From Climacteris rufus (Eukaryota > Chordata > Aves > Passeriformes > Climacteridae): a stretch of 64,000 bases of DNA. Where the stretch lies: positions 1,947,498 through 2,011,497 of the forward strand of contig VZRZ01006842.1 in NCBI GenBank assembly GCA_013398175.1. Direction: 5' to 3'. The position numbers and the translations under genes were made by a program. Below the pieces are notes generated by a model that saw nothing but the letters and a program-made list of their open reading frames with translations, was not told where the DNA came from and searched no databases. Below, in pieces: positions 57,601 to 63,499 of this stretch; within the stretch, counting starts at the first letter, position 1, and the number at the start of each line of letters is the position of its first letter.

Positions 57601-60600
57601 ATGCTGGTGTTTCTGTTCTCAGCCAGTGAAAGGAGAGAGGGGCAAACTGTTTTTCCGCCTGCAGAGTAAAGAGAGGAATGGTACCAGGGACCTGAGTTAT
57701 CACTTGGAATAGGCATTGAGCACAAGCCCACCAAAGGCAAACAATTTAGTTTTACTGATGTGACACCTCTGTTTGGGCTCTAGTCCAACCCCTGACTGTG
57801 GTCAGACACATTTTTCACTAGATCAAGGGCTTGCTGGAGTTGAGATAACTCCTCTGGTGTTATCTGAGCACTCCTCAGGGTGCTCAGAGTGGATGTGGGC
57901 ATGTCTGTGATTGTGCTGTGTCACAAGCCCAGCCACAGCCCACCTCCCTGTGCTCCCCACTTCCATGCAGGGCTGTTGCACCTCTGCATTCATGGCGGAA
58001 AGAAAAGTGCCCTGCAGTGAACAGTAGACTCAGTAAACACAGCTACCTGAGGCATGCTAACTAAGCTCTTCCGACCTCTCCCTGTTGGTTTTAGTTTGTT
58101 GCTCTCAGGATGGGTAAATGAAGAATGGCGCAACCTGGTAAAGATGAAGGTCAGCGTCTAAAATATGTGAGTGAAGGAACTCCATACCCAATATAGATAT
58201 GCTGGCTATTCAAACTGTACATTCTCTAATGAATAACCCAGCTCAGAATCTAGATTTTGAATTTACAAACACTGCAATGTCCCACATAATCTGATTCACT
58301 AGTTCATTCTCAGTATTCAGAAGTGTCTGGCAAGCTACACTGCTACAGCTGTACAAATACCCACATGTGTTCTGCAGCCATCTGAATAGAGAAAGAAGTC
58401 CTAAGCATAGTTCTTCCACATTTTCATGTGGAGCAGTCCTAAGAGAACAAGCAGCTTTCACAGAGTGACTATTTTCTTACAACATGAACACAGTGCTACT
58501 TCACCAACCAAAATGATTTCTTTAAAATTTCAGCAGTATTTACAGATCTAAATACTCAGGATACCTACACTTCCAAGAAAGGCACTTTGTGGGTTGTTCA
58601 AGACATCAGGAAACTGCTTTCTTGAACTGCAAAATGTTATTTTCTTCTAATTGCCTCTCAGCTTTTCTTCACAGGATTAATGGTAATTATAGTCTGAATT
58701 GCATTTAAAAATCACAATACTACAGATTGTTCAGTAACTATTCAGTAACTTCACCTGAAACCACACTAACCAGACAGGATTGTATCTCACATTCTGTATC
58801 TGGCATTATTTCAGATAACATGTTCAATAACTCATATTACCAATATATGGCAACTAGAAGGAACATCAGGAAGCTCTCTGTGAAACAGACCAGTTTTCAT
58901 TAGTTATACATCAGCACTGTTGTAGTAGTATATGAATTCTATGTACATTTGTACATTGTGCTTCCCTTCACACCTGACTGCATTTGTGAAATAAAACTAA
59001 TGAATTCTATCAGAATATGCAAATAATGCTCTTTTTTTTTTTTTTTTTCCGGTTGTGTCTTTTGGCCTTTTTGTATAATTGATTCTGAGAAAAGAGTGAA
59101 ACTGATCAAGATAGGAAAGTCACATCCAAACTGTGGAAACCCTCCTCTCCATTTCCACTGTCCACTTCCCATTTCCACTTCCCCACAATATCTTCTACTT
59201 GAAGCTGGGGTAATATTGACAGTTAATGAAGTAATTATTTTGAAAAAACACCCAAATAGTAAAAGTATCTCAGACTATGTGTTGAGAAAGAGCTATTGAT
59301 AATGTATTCTTTGATAGTACTTATCATCACAAGCAAAAATACTTACATTTGCTGACAGTTGAGAAGTAAGGGTAGCAACTTTCTCTTGTGATGCAACCAA
59401 TTCTCTCCGTAGTTTCTGAATTTGCTAGAAAAACAACAGACGGTTGTCAGTATTTCAGCAATTTTCTTTAGCTGTGGTTAATTTTTGTATGTTTTCTTGA
59501 GAGATCATCAATAGGTTCACAATGTCTTAGTTTCACATTTTAATCTCAGAACTATTCAGAAATACATATTATTAAAGGTTGGCTCTCGGTTTTGCTCCAA
59601 CTGTTTTCTTGCACTTCAGCAGTGTATGAGCTAGGATTCCAGCTAAGGGAGCACATATGGGCAAATACTTAATTACTTCCTATGTACTGTCCTCTGTTTG
59701 CAAGGGAAATGTCACAGGTTTGTACCAAATCCCGTAAGTTCCAAACATATGCTTAGTGCAATCAAGGAGACCCACCCTGGATATGGCCTGAGGTTTTGAA
59801 ACATGAGTGCATTTGAGTGAGGTTCACTGCACCTGACTGTAGACATGATGCAACCAACATATGTTAAATGTCTACATTAGACTAAGATAAAGTGAAAAAA
59901 AGTACTCCCACGCTGCCTGGCATGAAGAAGGTTTTGATGGCTACCTCAGACACAGATTTGTTCATAATGGATGTCTAAAATTAGGTGAAGTAAAGCAGTA
60001 TTTTTTTTCTCTAATACATGCTTCCTACAGTCTCTAACACATTTCCTACAGAAATTCAAATAGGCAGACTAGTTATACTTTATATAGTATTTAAAAACTT
60101 GCTTGCCAACTTAAAAAAAAATAAATATAGCTTTTAATGTGCTTGTTAACATGAAAATAAACTTAACTCAAGACTCCTGTATCCTTTAATACAGGAAAAA
60201 GAGAATCCTTAAGGAAAATACCTGTTTACATTTCAGCTGGGATAGGTACCTAGCATGAAGCTTGCACATCATTTTAAGCGCATTTAATCCTCTTTGAGAT
60301 CTTACAGGGACTTCTGGGCATTGTACTGAATTTAAGGACAGTGTGGAGTTTCACTTTCAAAAGCCTTTCATATTTAGACATAAAAGAAGTTATTCCAGAC
60401 TAGAGAAGTATAATGTGTAAAACTAGCCTAGGAAAGAAAACATGCAATGGTCACTAGCAAAGACTATGGCAGTACTTTAGTTTTATGCCTCCCATGAAAA
60501 TCAACAAGGAATATTGCACAAGCTTTAAGAATGAAAAAGTTCCTGTACTTCTATAACAGAAAAACAGCTCAGACATTTACACTAGTTCAGAGAAACAGGG

Positions 60601-62365
60601 GTCGATTATCAAGCTGTTCTCCATCCTGGATTGATCCTTTTATTTTTCCAAGTTTTCCCTTTGGTTTTCTGCCATGGGTAGAAAGCGTGACTAAATCAGA
60701 GCCTTTTGCGTCGGTCTCGTGTCCTGAAAAAAGTGACTTTGGCTTCATCCATTCTCCGAGCAGAGACAAGCCGGGCATCAGAACTCCCGCAGAATCTAGG
60801 CTTAGTTCACACACAGTGGTTTAATTTATGCAGGGAAGAGATGAGAAAGGGTTCTTTTCCACTTATTGCCAGCAGGATTTTATTACTGGGATGGAGTGCA
60901 GTAAAGACACCTCAAAATGGAGCTCAGGGCATGTTATAGGACGGAGGCGAGGGAAGGGCAGTTGGGAGAGCCAATCACTGTGGAGGATTACAATGATTGA
61001 CAGGGGCGCCGGCCAGTGAGCCGACTGTCCTCACCCAGCACAGGAACCAATGAGCTGTCCCCCTGGGCGGGGACAGCCCCCGCCGCTGCAGCCGGGGAGC
61101 TCCCCTGATGACTTGGGGCTGCACCACCCCAGCTGCATCGTGGTGGGGGGAAAGGACTGGCCTCTGCGGCCCCGGCCCGGTGGGGCTGGGCCCAGTCATA
61201 AGCCACGCCCAGAGGCACCACAACAGTTTTCAAATGCAATTATTTGACATTCCAGCTTAAGCTACACTTTAATCATATTCTTGCAACTATACAAAGGTAG
61301 GTCTCATGAAGTGCTGTACAATATCTCCTATAAAAGCACCTCAAGCAGACCCAGATACTGAGAAAATTTCATGTAGAAACACACAACAAAGAAATGTTTT
61401 TTCACCTCAATATGCAGTCCTATATAAAAGGCAATTAAATGAGGAATTGTAATATACACTACTGAGCTATGACGTGCCTCTTTAGCTCCTTTGTTTTAAC
61501 TTTAAGAGAACTGAGCTTAGGCAATTCAGGAAGAAATTATATTGAAATATATTGCAGCAAGGAGGGAAAAATATGTTTATTTGTTCAGTTTCCTCAGAAT
61601 ATCTTTTTGTTGATTTTTTCTTTGATTAGAATAGTAAAAATAAGAGCAGCATAAACGCAGGAGTTGGAAAGCATGTAACTATGTGAAGTGGAAGTGTACC
61701 CCTTGGTGCTGTATTTTATTGCTGCCCCTTGGTGCCCTTTTTAATACAACCACGACTTCATTTGGAGAAAGGCTGTAATTGTATCCAGCTGCTGACCCAG
61801 GCTTGTCACCCATTCTTACACACTGTGAGAGGAGAAAGAAGCTATTTTCCATGTCAAATTTTATTTATATCTGAAATCAATCTGCATTGCTCTGAAATCC
61901 ATCAAAGTGGTCAGTTTCAGAAATTTAATATAATGTAAAATGTAAGGGAGAGAAGTTCAAAGCAATCATTTGAAGTATTTTTTCTCCTGAAAGGCAGCAC
62001 ATTACCTTGAATTGCACAATCCCTTAGATCCTTCACAGAGTGGTATTAAGTCTGAAATCAGACCTATCGCAACTCCTCCACTGAATGCCCAATTCTCACT
62101 CATTCTTTCCATCTTCTCAGAATGGCAGCCAGGAGGCTTTCTTCAGCATGATGCTAAGAAAGCACCTTTTAGTACACTAAAAGCTGCACCAGGTTTTCAA
62201 CAATACGGCTTAAAAGGCTATACAAAGACACAGGGTATGTTTTCCCCACCAACTAGGCAGTTTAGCCATAGCAGGTAAACAATAAACTAGGAAATAATAT
62301 AAGGCAATACATAAATATAAAAATGAAGAAAAAGTTCTTACCTCTGAATGTGCCTTTTCTTCTGC
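21690..62365 (-). CDS. NAV3: NAV3 (neuron navigator 3), 3' third of the gene: 18 coding exons, one microexon and the 3' UTR
   Basis: Vertebrate homologue of C. elegans UNC-53. It is a large cytoskeletal protein that acts at microtubule plus ends and in neurite guidance (family knowledge). The joined exons give 795 residues in one frame, the C-terminal third of a protein of about 2,400 residues. Seen in order: coiled coil about 9-95, lysine run 133-138, second coiled coil about 199-263, serine-rich linker about 275-290, AAA module from about 430 with Walker A GPSGTGKT (466-473) and Walker B IILDN ending at 537, sensor-like IIGTMNQ (562-568), and a C-terminal tail ending LDSSLESTL. NAV3 rather than NAV2 or NAV1 is chosen from words such as KSGRKKTEDAIATFN, AEQCSADNNG and VNSRGSE. 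All junctions are GT-AG and all phases agree. The gene enters from beyond base 64000. Low-end coordinate is the inferred polyadenylation region. Confidence 0.96.
21707..21712 (-). terminator. Probable distal polyadenylation signal of NAV3
   Basis: TTTATT on the plus strand is AATAAA on the minus strand. About 20 bases upstream (higher coordinates) is a TGTA motif, and downstream (lower coordinates) is a U/GU-rich stretch. Alternative hexamers are at 22058-22063 and 21430-21435. Which is used cannot be told from sequence alone. Confidence 0.5.
22058..22063 (-). terminator. Possible proximal polyadenylation signal of NAV3
   Basis: Minus-strand AATAAA about 2.0 kb after the stop codon. The downstream context is less U-rich than at 21707. 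It may give a shorter 3' UTR. Confidence 0.35.
24076..24195 (-). CDS. NAV3: NAV3 terminal coding exon and stop codon
   Basis: 120 nt. It reads MNMLMRLQEAANYSS, then a Ser/Asp/His-rich tail and ILDSSLESTL, followed by TGA at 24076-24078. Acceptor is attcttctttcag. The ending SLESTL is the conserved C-terminus of NAV2/NAV3. The same exon continues into the 3' UTR. Confidence 0.97.
   Translation of the reverse strand: MNMLMRLQEAANYSSAQSCDSDSTSHHDDILDSSLESTL
24196..26373 (-). other. NAV3 last intron
   Basis: 2.2 kb. The open frames at 25218-25645 on both strands overlap and match nothing. No repeat recognised. Confidence 0.8.
26374..26577 (-). CDS. NAV3: NAV3 coding exon, post-AAA region
   Basis: 204 nt, 68 residues, phase 0 at both ends. 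It begins MYGKRAPWEDPSKWV and ends TDTEGDPL. Acceptor is ataatacag (weak pyrimidine tract) and donor is GTAAGA. The opening Met is internal, not a start codon, since it follows REGLQ of the previous exon. The middle (SASLQHEWPSLLQ) differs from mammals more than the flanks do. Confidence 0.95.
26578..29220 (-). other. NAV3 intron containing a CR1 fragment
   Basis: 2.6 kb. Apart from the CR1 piece at 28490-28825, nothing is recognised. Confidence 0.8.
28490..28825 (+). mobile_element. CR1 LINE fragment, 3' region
   Basis: Shows the recognisable avian CR1 order: GACCTCATTGCAACTTTCCA, then CTAGTGATAGGACAAGGG, then TTAGGAAGAAATTCTTTGCC, then a GGAAGTGTTCAAGGCCAGG stretch. It ends before the usual CR1 tail. 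It is 5'-truncated and sits in the intron between exons 29221-29339 and 26374-26577, antisense to NAV3. Open frames here are remnants. Confidence 0.8.
29221..29339 (-). CDS. NAV3: NAV3 coding exon (GPRLFLPCPMDV...)
   Basis: 119 nt. It completes Gly, then reads PRLFLPCPMDVDGSRVWF, then TDLWNYSLVPYLLEAV and REGLQ, ending in phase 0. Acceptor is gatttctcag and donor is GTATGT. It matches the conserved C-terminal part of the navigator AAA region. Confidence 0.96.
29961..30157 (-). CDS. NAV3: NAV3 coding exon (WVLCANHTEPVKGFL...)
   Basis: 197 nt. It completes Arg, then reads WVLCANHTEPVKGFLGRYL, an RRKLIETEIEKN helix, IIDWIPKTWHHLNSFLE and HSSSDVTI plus one base of Gly. Acceptor is tctacccag and donor is GTGAGT. 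The start is set by the acceptor and by continuity with the preceding FR codon. Confidence 0.96.
30593..30664 (-). CDS. NAV3: NAV3 coding exon, sensor-like IIGTMNQ
   Basis: 72 nt. It completes Cys, then reads PYIIGTMNQGVSSSPN and LEMHHNF plus two bases of a split Arg codon. The strand ending in TMNQ sits where AAA proteins place sensor 1 (inference). Acceptor is tatctttccag and donor is GTACAT, the weakest donor in the set. Confidence 0.96.
31556..31710 (-). CDS. NAV3: NAV3 coding exon with Walker B of the AAA module
   Basis: 155 nt, starting in phase 0. It reads DLRQYLANLAEQCSADNNG, then LPVVIILDNLHHISS, then FNGFLNCKYNK plus two bases of a split Cys codon. Walker B has hydrophobics followed by Asp 536-Asn 537, where active AAA ATPases normally have Asp-Glu. 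I recall Asp-Asn for NAV3 itself, so this is a family trait, not damage. Acceptor is ctgctgaag (AAG rather than CAG/TAG) and donor is GTAGGT. Confidence 0.96.
32127..32179. repeat. (AAAAC)n simple repeat
   Basis: ACAAAAC units are repeated about seven times after an A-rich lead. It lies in the intron between exons 33695-33930 and 31556-31710. Confidence 0.8.
33695..33930 (-). CDS. NAV3: NAV3 coding exon with Walker A (P-loop) of the AAA module
   Basis: 236 nt, the longest coding exon here. It completes Gly, then reads VEENSLDSFVFDTLIPKP and HRRIILSGPSGTGKTYLANR. The P-loop GPSGTGKT (residues 466-473 of the joined product, Lys 472) is complete, so nucleotide binding is expected. It ends in phase 0 at DHKSSK with donor GTAAGT; acceptor is ttgtccgcag. 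No damage is seen. Confidence 0.97.
34671..34839 (-). CDS. NAV3: NAV3 coding exon (EYIFRVDP...VNLKG)
   Basis: 169 nt, starting in phase 0. It reads EYIFRVDPTTSLGLSSD, then CIASYCIGDVIRAHSLEV, then LLPCGYLVGDNN, ending VNLK plus one base of a split Gly codon. Acceptor is atcatttcag and donor is GTAAAA. It is only 245 bases from the next exon upstream, one of the shortest NAV3 introns in the window. Confidence 0.96.
35085..35180 (-). CDS. NAV3: NAV3 coding exon (DQKPHAYLIGSIG...)
   Basis: 96 nt, 32 residues, phase 0 at both ends. It reads DQKPHAYLIGSIGVSGK, then TKWDVLDGVIRRLFK. Acceptor is tctttgcag and donor is GTAAGA. It is highly conserved in NAV3 and precedes the AAA module. Confidence 0.96.
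35804..35901 (-). CDS. NAV3: NAV3 coding exon, region before the AAA module
   Basis: 98 nt. It completes Asp and reads ILLDDVTDGALHKEG, then HSVKILVTINKGYSRAK, ending in phase 0. Acceptor is tttaatatag (a poor pyrimidine tract) and donor is GTAAGT. This is the most divergent part of the C-terminal region relative to mammalian NAV3. It starts a beta-rich segment preceding the nucleotide-binding module. Confidence 0.93.
36979..37090. repeat. T-rich/(GTT)n low-complexity tract
   Basis: Runs of T interrupted by TGTTGTTGTTG. Intronic, read as poly-A/AAC on the gene strand. No other content. Confidence 0.8.
37608..37646. repeat. Three-copy 13-bp tandem repeat
   Basis: CTGTAACCACTGT is repeated three times, the last copy differing at its final base. 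It lies in the intron between exons 39716-39890 and 35804-35901 and is likely length-variable between individuals. Confidence 0.85.
38115..38178 (-). mobile_element. Short CR1 3'-end fragment
   Basis: Contains AATGGAATCATTAAATTTGG, then AAAAGACCCTTAAGATCACC, then GAGTCCAACC, the typical inverted CR1 tail. Only about 60 bases are preserved. It lies in the intron between exons 39716-39890 and 35804-35901. Confidence 0.65.
38500..38571. repeat. (GTT)n, poly-T and (ATT)n tract
   Basis: TTGTTGTTGTTG, then T8, then ATTATTATTATTATTATTA. A low-complexity intronic tract about 1.4 kb from the previous one. Confidence 0.8.
39716..39890 (-). CDS. NAV3: NAV3 coding exon, end of second coiled coil and serine-rich linker
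   Basis: 175 nt, starting in phase 0. It reads NEIEILKAENDRLKAET, then a segment with 12 serines in about 16 residues, then SLGLSLNNLNITESVTS. It leaves one base for a split Asp codon. Acceptor is tctatgtag and donor is GTAAAC. A plus-strand open frame over this exon (39619-40026) is only its antisense shadow. Confidence 0.96.
41470..41507. repeat. Two-copy 19-bp tandem duplication
   Basis: ACCAAATACCCCAATGTGC is followed by ACCAAATACCCCAATGTTG. A small inverted repeat (TATCCCA/TGGGATA) lies just before it at about 41448-41467. Intronic. Confidence 0.75.
42821..42974 (-). CDS. NAV3: NAV3 coding exon, second coiled coil
   Basis: 154 nt. It completes the split Ala codon and reads ICECTEAEAEIILQLK, then a charged heptad stretch ending REAMNRMQ, in phase 0. 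Acceptor is ctctttag and donor is GTCAGT, a slightly weaker site. It encodes the main part of the second coiled coil. Confidence 0.96.
46676..46848 (-). CDS. NAV3: NAV3 coding exon, linker between coiled coils
   Basis: 173 nt, starting in phase 0 with LRSSFKQAFGKKKS, followed by SHSDIEELTDSS and a Ser/Pro-rich segment ending KPSQSAS. It leaves two bases (GC) for a split Ala codon. Acceptor is gttttccag and donor is GTAAGT. The opening LRSSFKQAFGKKK motif is conserved across navigators. The SGECATTS portion looks lineage-variable. Confidence 0.96.
46849..48683 (-). other. NAV3 intron carrying the 21-nt microexon
   Basis: 1.8 kb containing the VNSRGSE microexon at 48030-48050, 633 bases from the upstream exon. 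A TTTG-rich tract lies at about 48415-48480, within this upstream part of the intron. Plus-strand frames at 46982-47924 are noise. Confidence 0.75.
48030..48050 (-). CDS. NAV3: NAV3 alternative microexon, 21 nt (VNSRGSE)
   Basis: Between the exon ending KKKKKKNW and the one starting LRSSFKQ lies a 21-nt segment encoding VNSRGSE, flanked by AG and by GT (gtgaat). Human NAV3 carries the same heptapeptide at the same junction, so this is a real, phase-0, optional exon. The acceptor is the unusual tttctgcaag, with a UGC motif just upstream of the AG. That is the element used by the neural splicing factor SRRM4 to include microexons (family knowledge), so neuronal inclusion is inferred. Including it makes the partial protein 802 residues. 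Confidence 0.87.
48684..48805 (-). CDS. NAV3: NAV3 coding exon, basic linker with six-lysine run
   Basis: 122 nt. It completes a split Asp codon (G|AT), then reads LRIRRQHSSESVSS, a Ser/Thr-rich stretch and DSKKKKKKNW. Acceptor is ttctttag and donor is GTGAGT; it ends in phase 0. The lysine run is a strongly basic patch that could serve as a nuclear-localisation or microtubule/lipid-contact segment (inference). The downstream junction is where the 21-nt microexon can be inserted. Confidence 0.96.
48806..51825 (-). other. NAV3 introns flanking exon 50111-50222
   Basis: 1.3 kb and 1.6 kb of AT-rich sequence. No repeat or additional exon recognised. Confidence 0.75.
50111..50222 (-). CDS. NAV3: NAV3 coding exon, end of first coiled coil
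   Basis: 112 nt, starting in phase 0 and leaving one base (G) for the next exon. It reads ESELIELRETIEMLK, then an alanine/glutamine-rich stretch and GALNGPDHTHK. Acceptor is ctcccacag-like and donor is GTATGG. It completes the first coiled coil. The residues HTHK near the end differ from the mammalian form I remember. Confidence 0.96.
51826..51909 (-). CDS. NAV3: NAV3 coding exon, first coiled coil (AHLVAAFEK...)
   Basis: 84 nt, 28 residues, phase 0 at both ends. It begins AHLVAAFEKSLGNM and ends LTMTAEQK, with acceptor ctttcacag and donor GTGGGT. It continues the heptad pattern of the previous exon. Sequence is nearly that expected for any vertebrate NAV3. Confidence 0.96.
54749..54762. 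repeat. Short (AT)n run
   Basis: Seven AT units in the intron, about 60 bases below the candidate cassette exon. Confidence 0.7.
54821..55168 (-). other. Candidate in-frame cassette exon of NAV3 (unconfirmed)
   Basis: A relatively GC-rich block within a 7.4-kb AT-rich intron. On the minus strand it is preceded by cctgttttcag and followed by the strong donor CAG|GTGAGA. It is 348 nt (116 codons), open in the frame set by phase-0 splicing to both neighbours (exons 59347-59424 and 51826-51909). The predicted peptide includes PRMPVESGGGSLADTLVW and ends FIQLCQ. It resembles no domain I know and is rich in Cys, Pro and Gln. With an internal ATG it could also be an alternative first exon. It may equally be chance or an old repeat. 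Confidence 0.3.
57765..57930 (-). mobile_element. CR1 LINE fragment
   Basis: Contains GGGCTCTAGTCCAACCCCTG, then TTTTTCACTAGATCAAGGGC, reading as an inverted CR1 3' segment. It is diverged, and the boundaries are approximate. It lies in the 7.4-kb intron. Confidence 0.5.
59032..59048. repeat. Poly-T run
   Basis: Seventeen T bases about 300 bases downstream (in gene sense) of exon 59347-59424. Intronic. Confidence 0.75.
59347..59424 (-). CDS. NAV3: NAV3 coding exon, start of first coiled coil
   Basis: 78 nt, 26 residues, phase 0 at both ends, reading QIQKLRRELVASQ then KVATLTSQLSAN. It is flanked by acceptor tttttctag and donor GTAAGT. The heptad pattern (L/V spaced by 3-4) marks the first coiled coil of the C-terminal half, which in navigators supports self-association. 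It joins to AHLVAAFEK across a 7.4-kb intron that contains a candidate cassette exon compatible with the phase. Confidence 0.95.
60587..60814 (-). other. Small open frame beside the CpG island; possible first-exon material
   Basis: 75 codons downstream (minus sense) of the CpG island. It includes MPGLSLLGEWMKPKS and a basic tract GRKPKGKLGKIKG. CpGs continue to about 60710. No good in-frame donor is seen before the stop, so it is not a simple alternative NAV3 N-terminus. Plus-strand frames overlap it. It may be 5' UTR of an internally started transcript or noise. Confidence 0.15.
60940..61215. promoter_or_regulatory. CpG-rich island with CCAAT and GC boxes inside NAV3; candidate internal promoter
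   Basis: About 275 bases with 14 CpG dinucleotides and roughly 60% GC, in introns that are otherwise near one-third GC and almost free of CpG. CCAAT boxes lie at 60971-60975 and 61047-61051 (context ACCAATGAGC, a good NF-Y site). An SP1-type GGGCGGGG is at 61065-61072 and a CACGCCC KLF-type box at 61203-61210. Unmethylated CpG retention and this motif set are typical of vertebrate promoters. It sits between the AEEKAHSE and QIQKLRREL exons and could start a short NAV3 transcript containing the coiled coils and AAA module, or an antisense RNA. No TATA box is seen. Confidence 0.5.
62342..62365 (-). CDS. NAV3: NAV3 coding microexon, 24 nt (AEEKAHSE)
   Basis: First NAV3 exon in the window, only 24 nt. 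It is bounded by a pyrimidine-rich acceptor ending ttccag (ctg at 62366-62368 on the plus strand) and a GTAAGA donor. It encodes AEEKAHSE in phase 0 at both ends and joins directly to QIQKLRREL of the next exon. This matches the start of the first coiled coil in vertebrate NAV3. Exons of this size are missed by ORF callers. Both sites are canonical and the octapeptide matches the family, so the call is firm. Confidence 0.9.
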
Positions 62366-63499
62366 CTGGAAGAAAACAAAGAAGAAATGGCTTAGAATCA
62401 GTGTGCAACATAATTGCAGTAATAGAATATAAAAGTCAGTTACACTGGAGTGAAATGAACAGCTTCATGCATCCATTACATTTAAGGAAGGTACCCAGTA
62501 AAAACAATAAATGGAACTCTTTTCAACTTACTTGGCAAGGCCCCAGCTGAAACCCCAAAGAGCTTGCCAGCATACTGACAAAATGAAACAGTGGAAAAAG
62601 GGAGAACAGGACCAGAACTGCAGGAACGGCAGCTAAATTTCTAAGATACGAAGGCAAATTTACTGTGCTCTCACTGCATGGACCTTAGACTGATATAACA
62701 AACTCTTATGCTGCAGTGATTATTAGGGCTTTTGGAATTATATTTGTTTTACTGCATACCAAGCAATATTCGTAATAAAATAATAACTAATTCCTGCTAA
62801 GAAAAGTTGACAGCATACCTGTAAAACATACATTGGGGAAGGTGAGGGGTGCTTTCAGTTTAAAGTAATTTCTTCCACACACAGTACTGACCAAAATATT
62901 AAGGGCTATCAAGGCATCTTAAAGTTTTCAATTAAACTTGCTAATATTATTTAATAATTTCAGATATTTCCTGTACTGTAATGTATTGTGTCATATACCG
63001 AAGCTATTTACTCAGCAGCCTTTTTCAACAAGGTAAGAAAAGAAACCATTGCAAAGTTTGAAAGTCATTCCATTCCTAAGAATGTGATTAGTTCTATTTA
63101 GGAGACATTTGGTGTAGTGGACAGAGAAATCTTGCTTCAGTGGGATTCTAATGGAAAAGAATGGCATGCCATGAGAAAGGATCCACTTCACCACATAAAA
63201 TAAGAATCAGTTAATGTACTGGAAATCAATCCACCCCATGGTCTGAGGTGGCCCAAGTTCAGAGAAACAGTCTAACAGTACCTGGAAGAGAAGTAAGCAG
63301 TAAAAGAAAAATGTAGGTAGAAGAATTATCTATAAATAACACTAGAAGCACTAAGAAAACCCAAGGTAAGGGTTCTTCAGAAGATTCTCTGACATTAAAC
63401 AGTGTGTGTTATTCTGTGTTTATTCTTCTTCTGATTTCAAGCCTGTATTAGGCATTATTTTTGTGCTGTTAGAATTTTAATGATTTATAATAGAAATGG
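62366..63499 (-). other. NAV3 intron, 5' part entering from outside the window
   Basis: No further exon was found upstream of the AEEKAHSE microexon before the LTR begins at 63500. The preceding NAV3 exon, expected to end near LSLVSSTSSLYST, lies beyond 64000. Confidence 0.7.

Larger units (their letters stand above)
51910..59346 (-). other. NAV3 intron, 7.4 kb, largest complete intron here
   Basis: AT-rich with AT microsatellites near 52450-52500 and 54749, a CR1 fragment at 57765-57930, a poly-T run at 59032 and the candidate cassette exon at 54821-55168. The frames at 57407-57740 on both strands adjoin the CR1 piece and match nothing. Confidence 0.75.
59425..62341 (-). other. NAV3 intron with the CpG island
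   Basis: 2.9 kb. Bases 60590-61215 are markedly more GC- and CpG-rich than the rest and are described separately. The remainder is ordinary AT-rich intron. Confidence 0.75.

Noticed and set aside
57407..57740. Overlapping frames on both strands, 101 and 78 codons
   Set aside because: Adjacent to a CR1 fragment and without coding signals or suitable splice sites.
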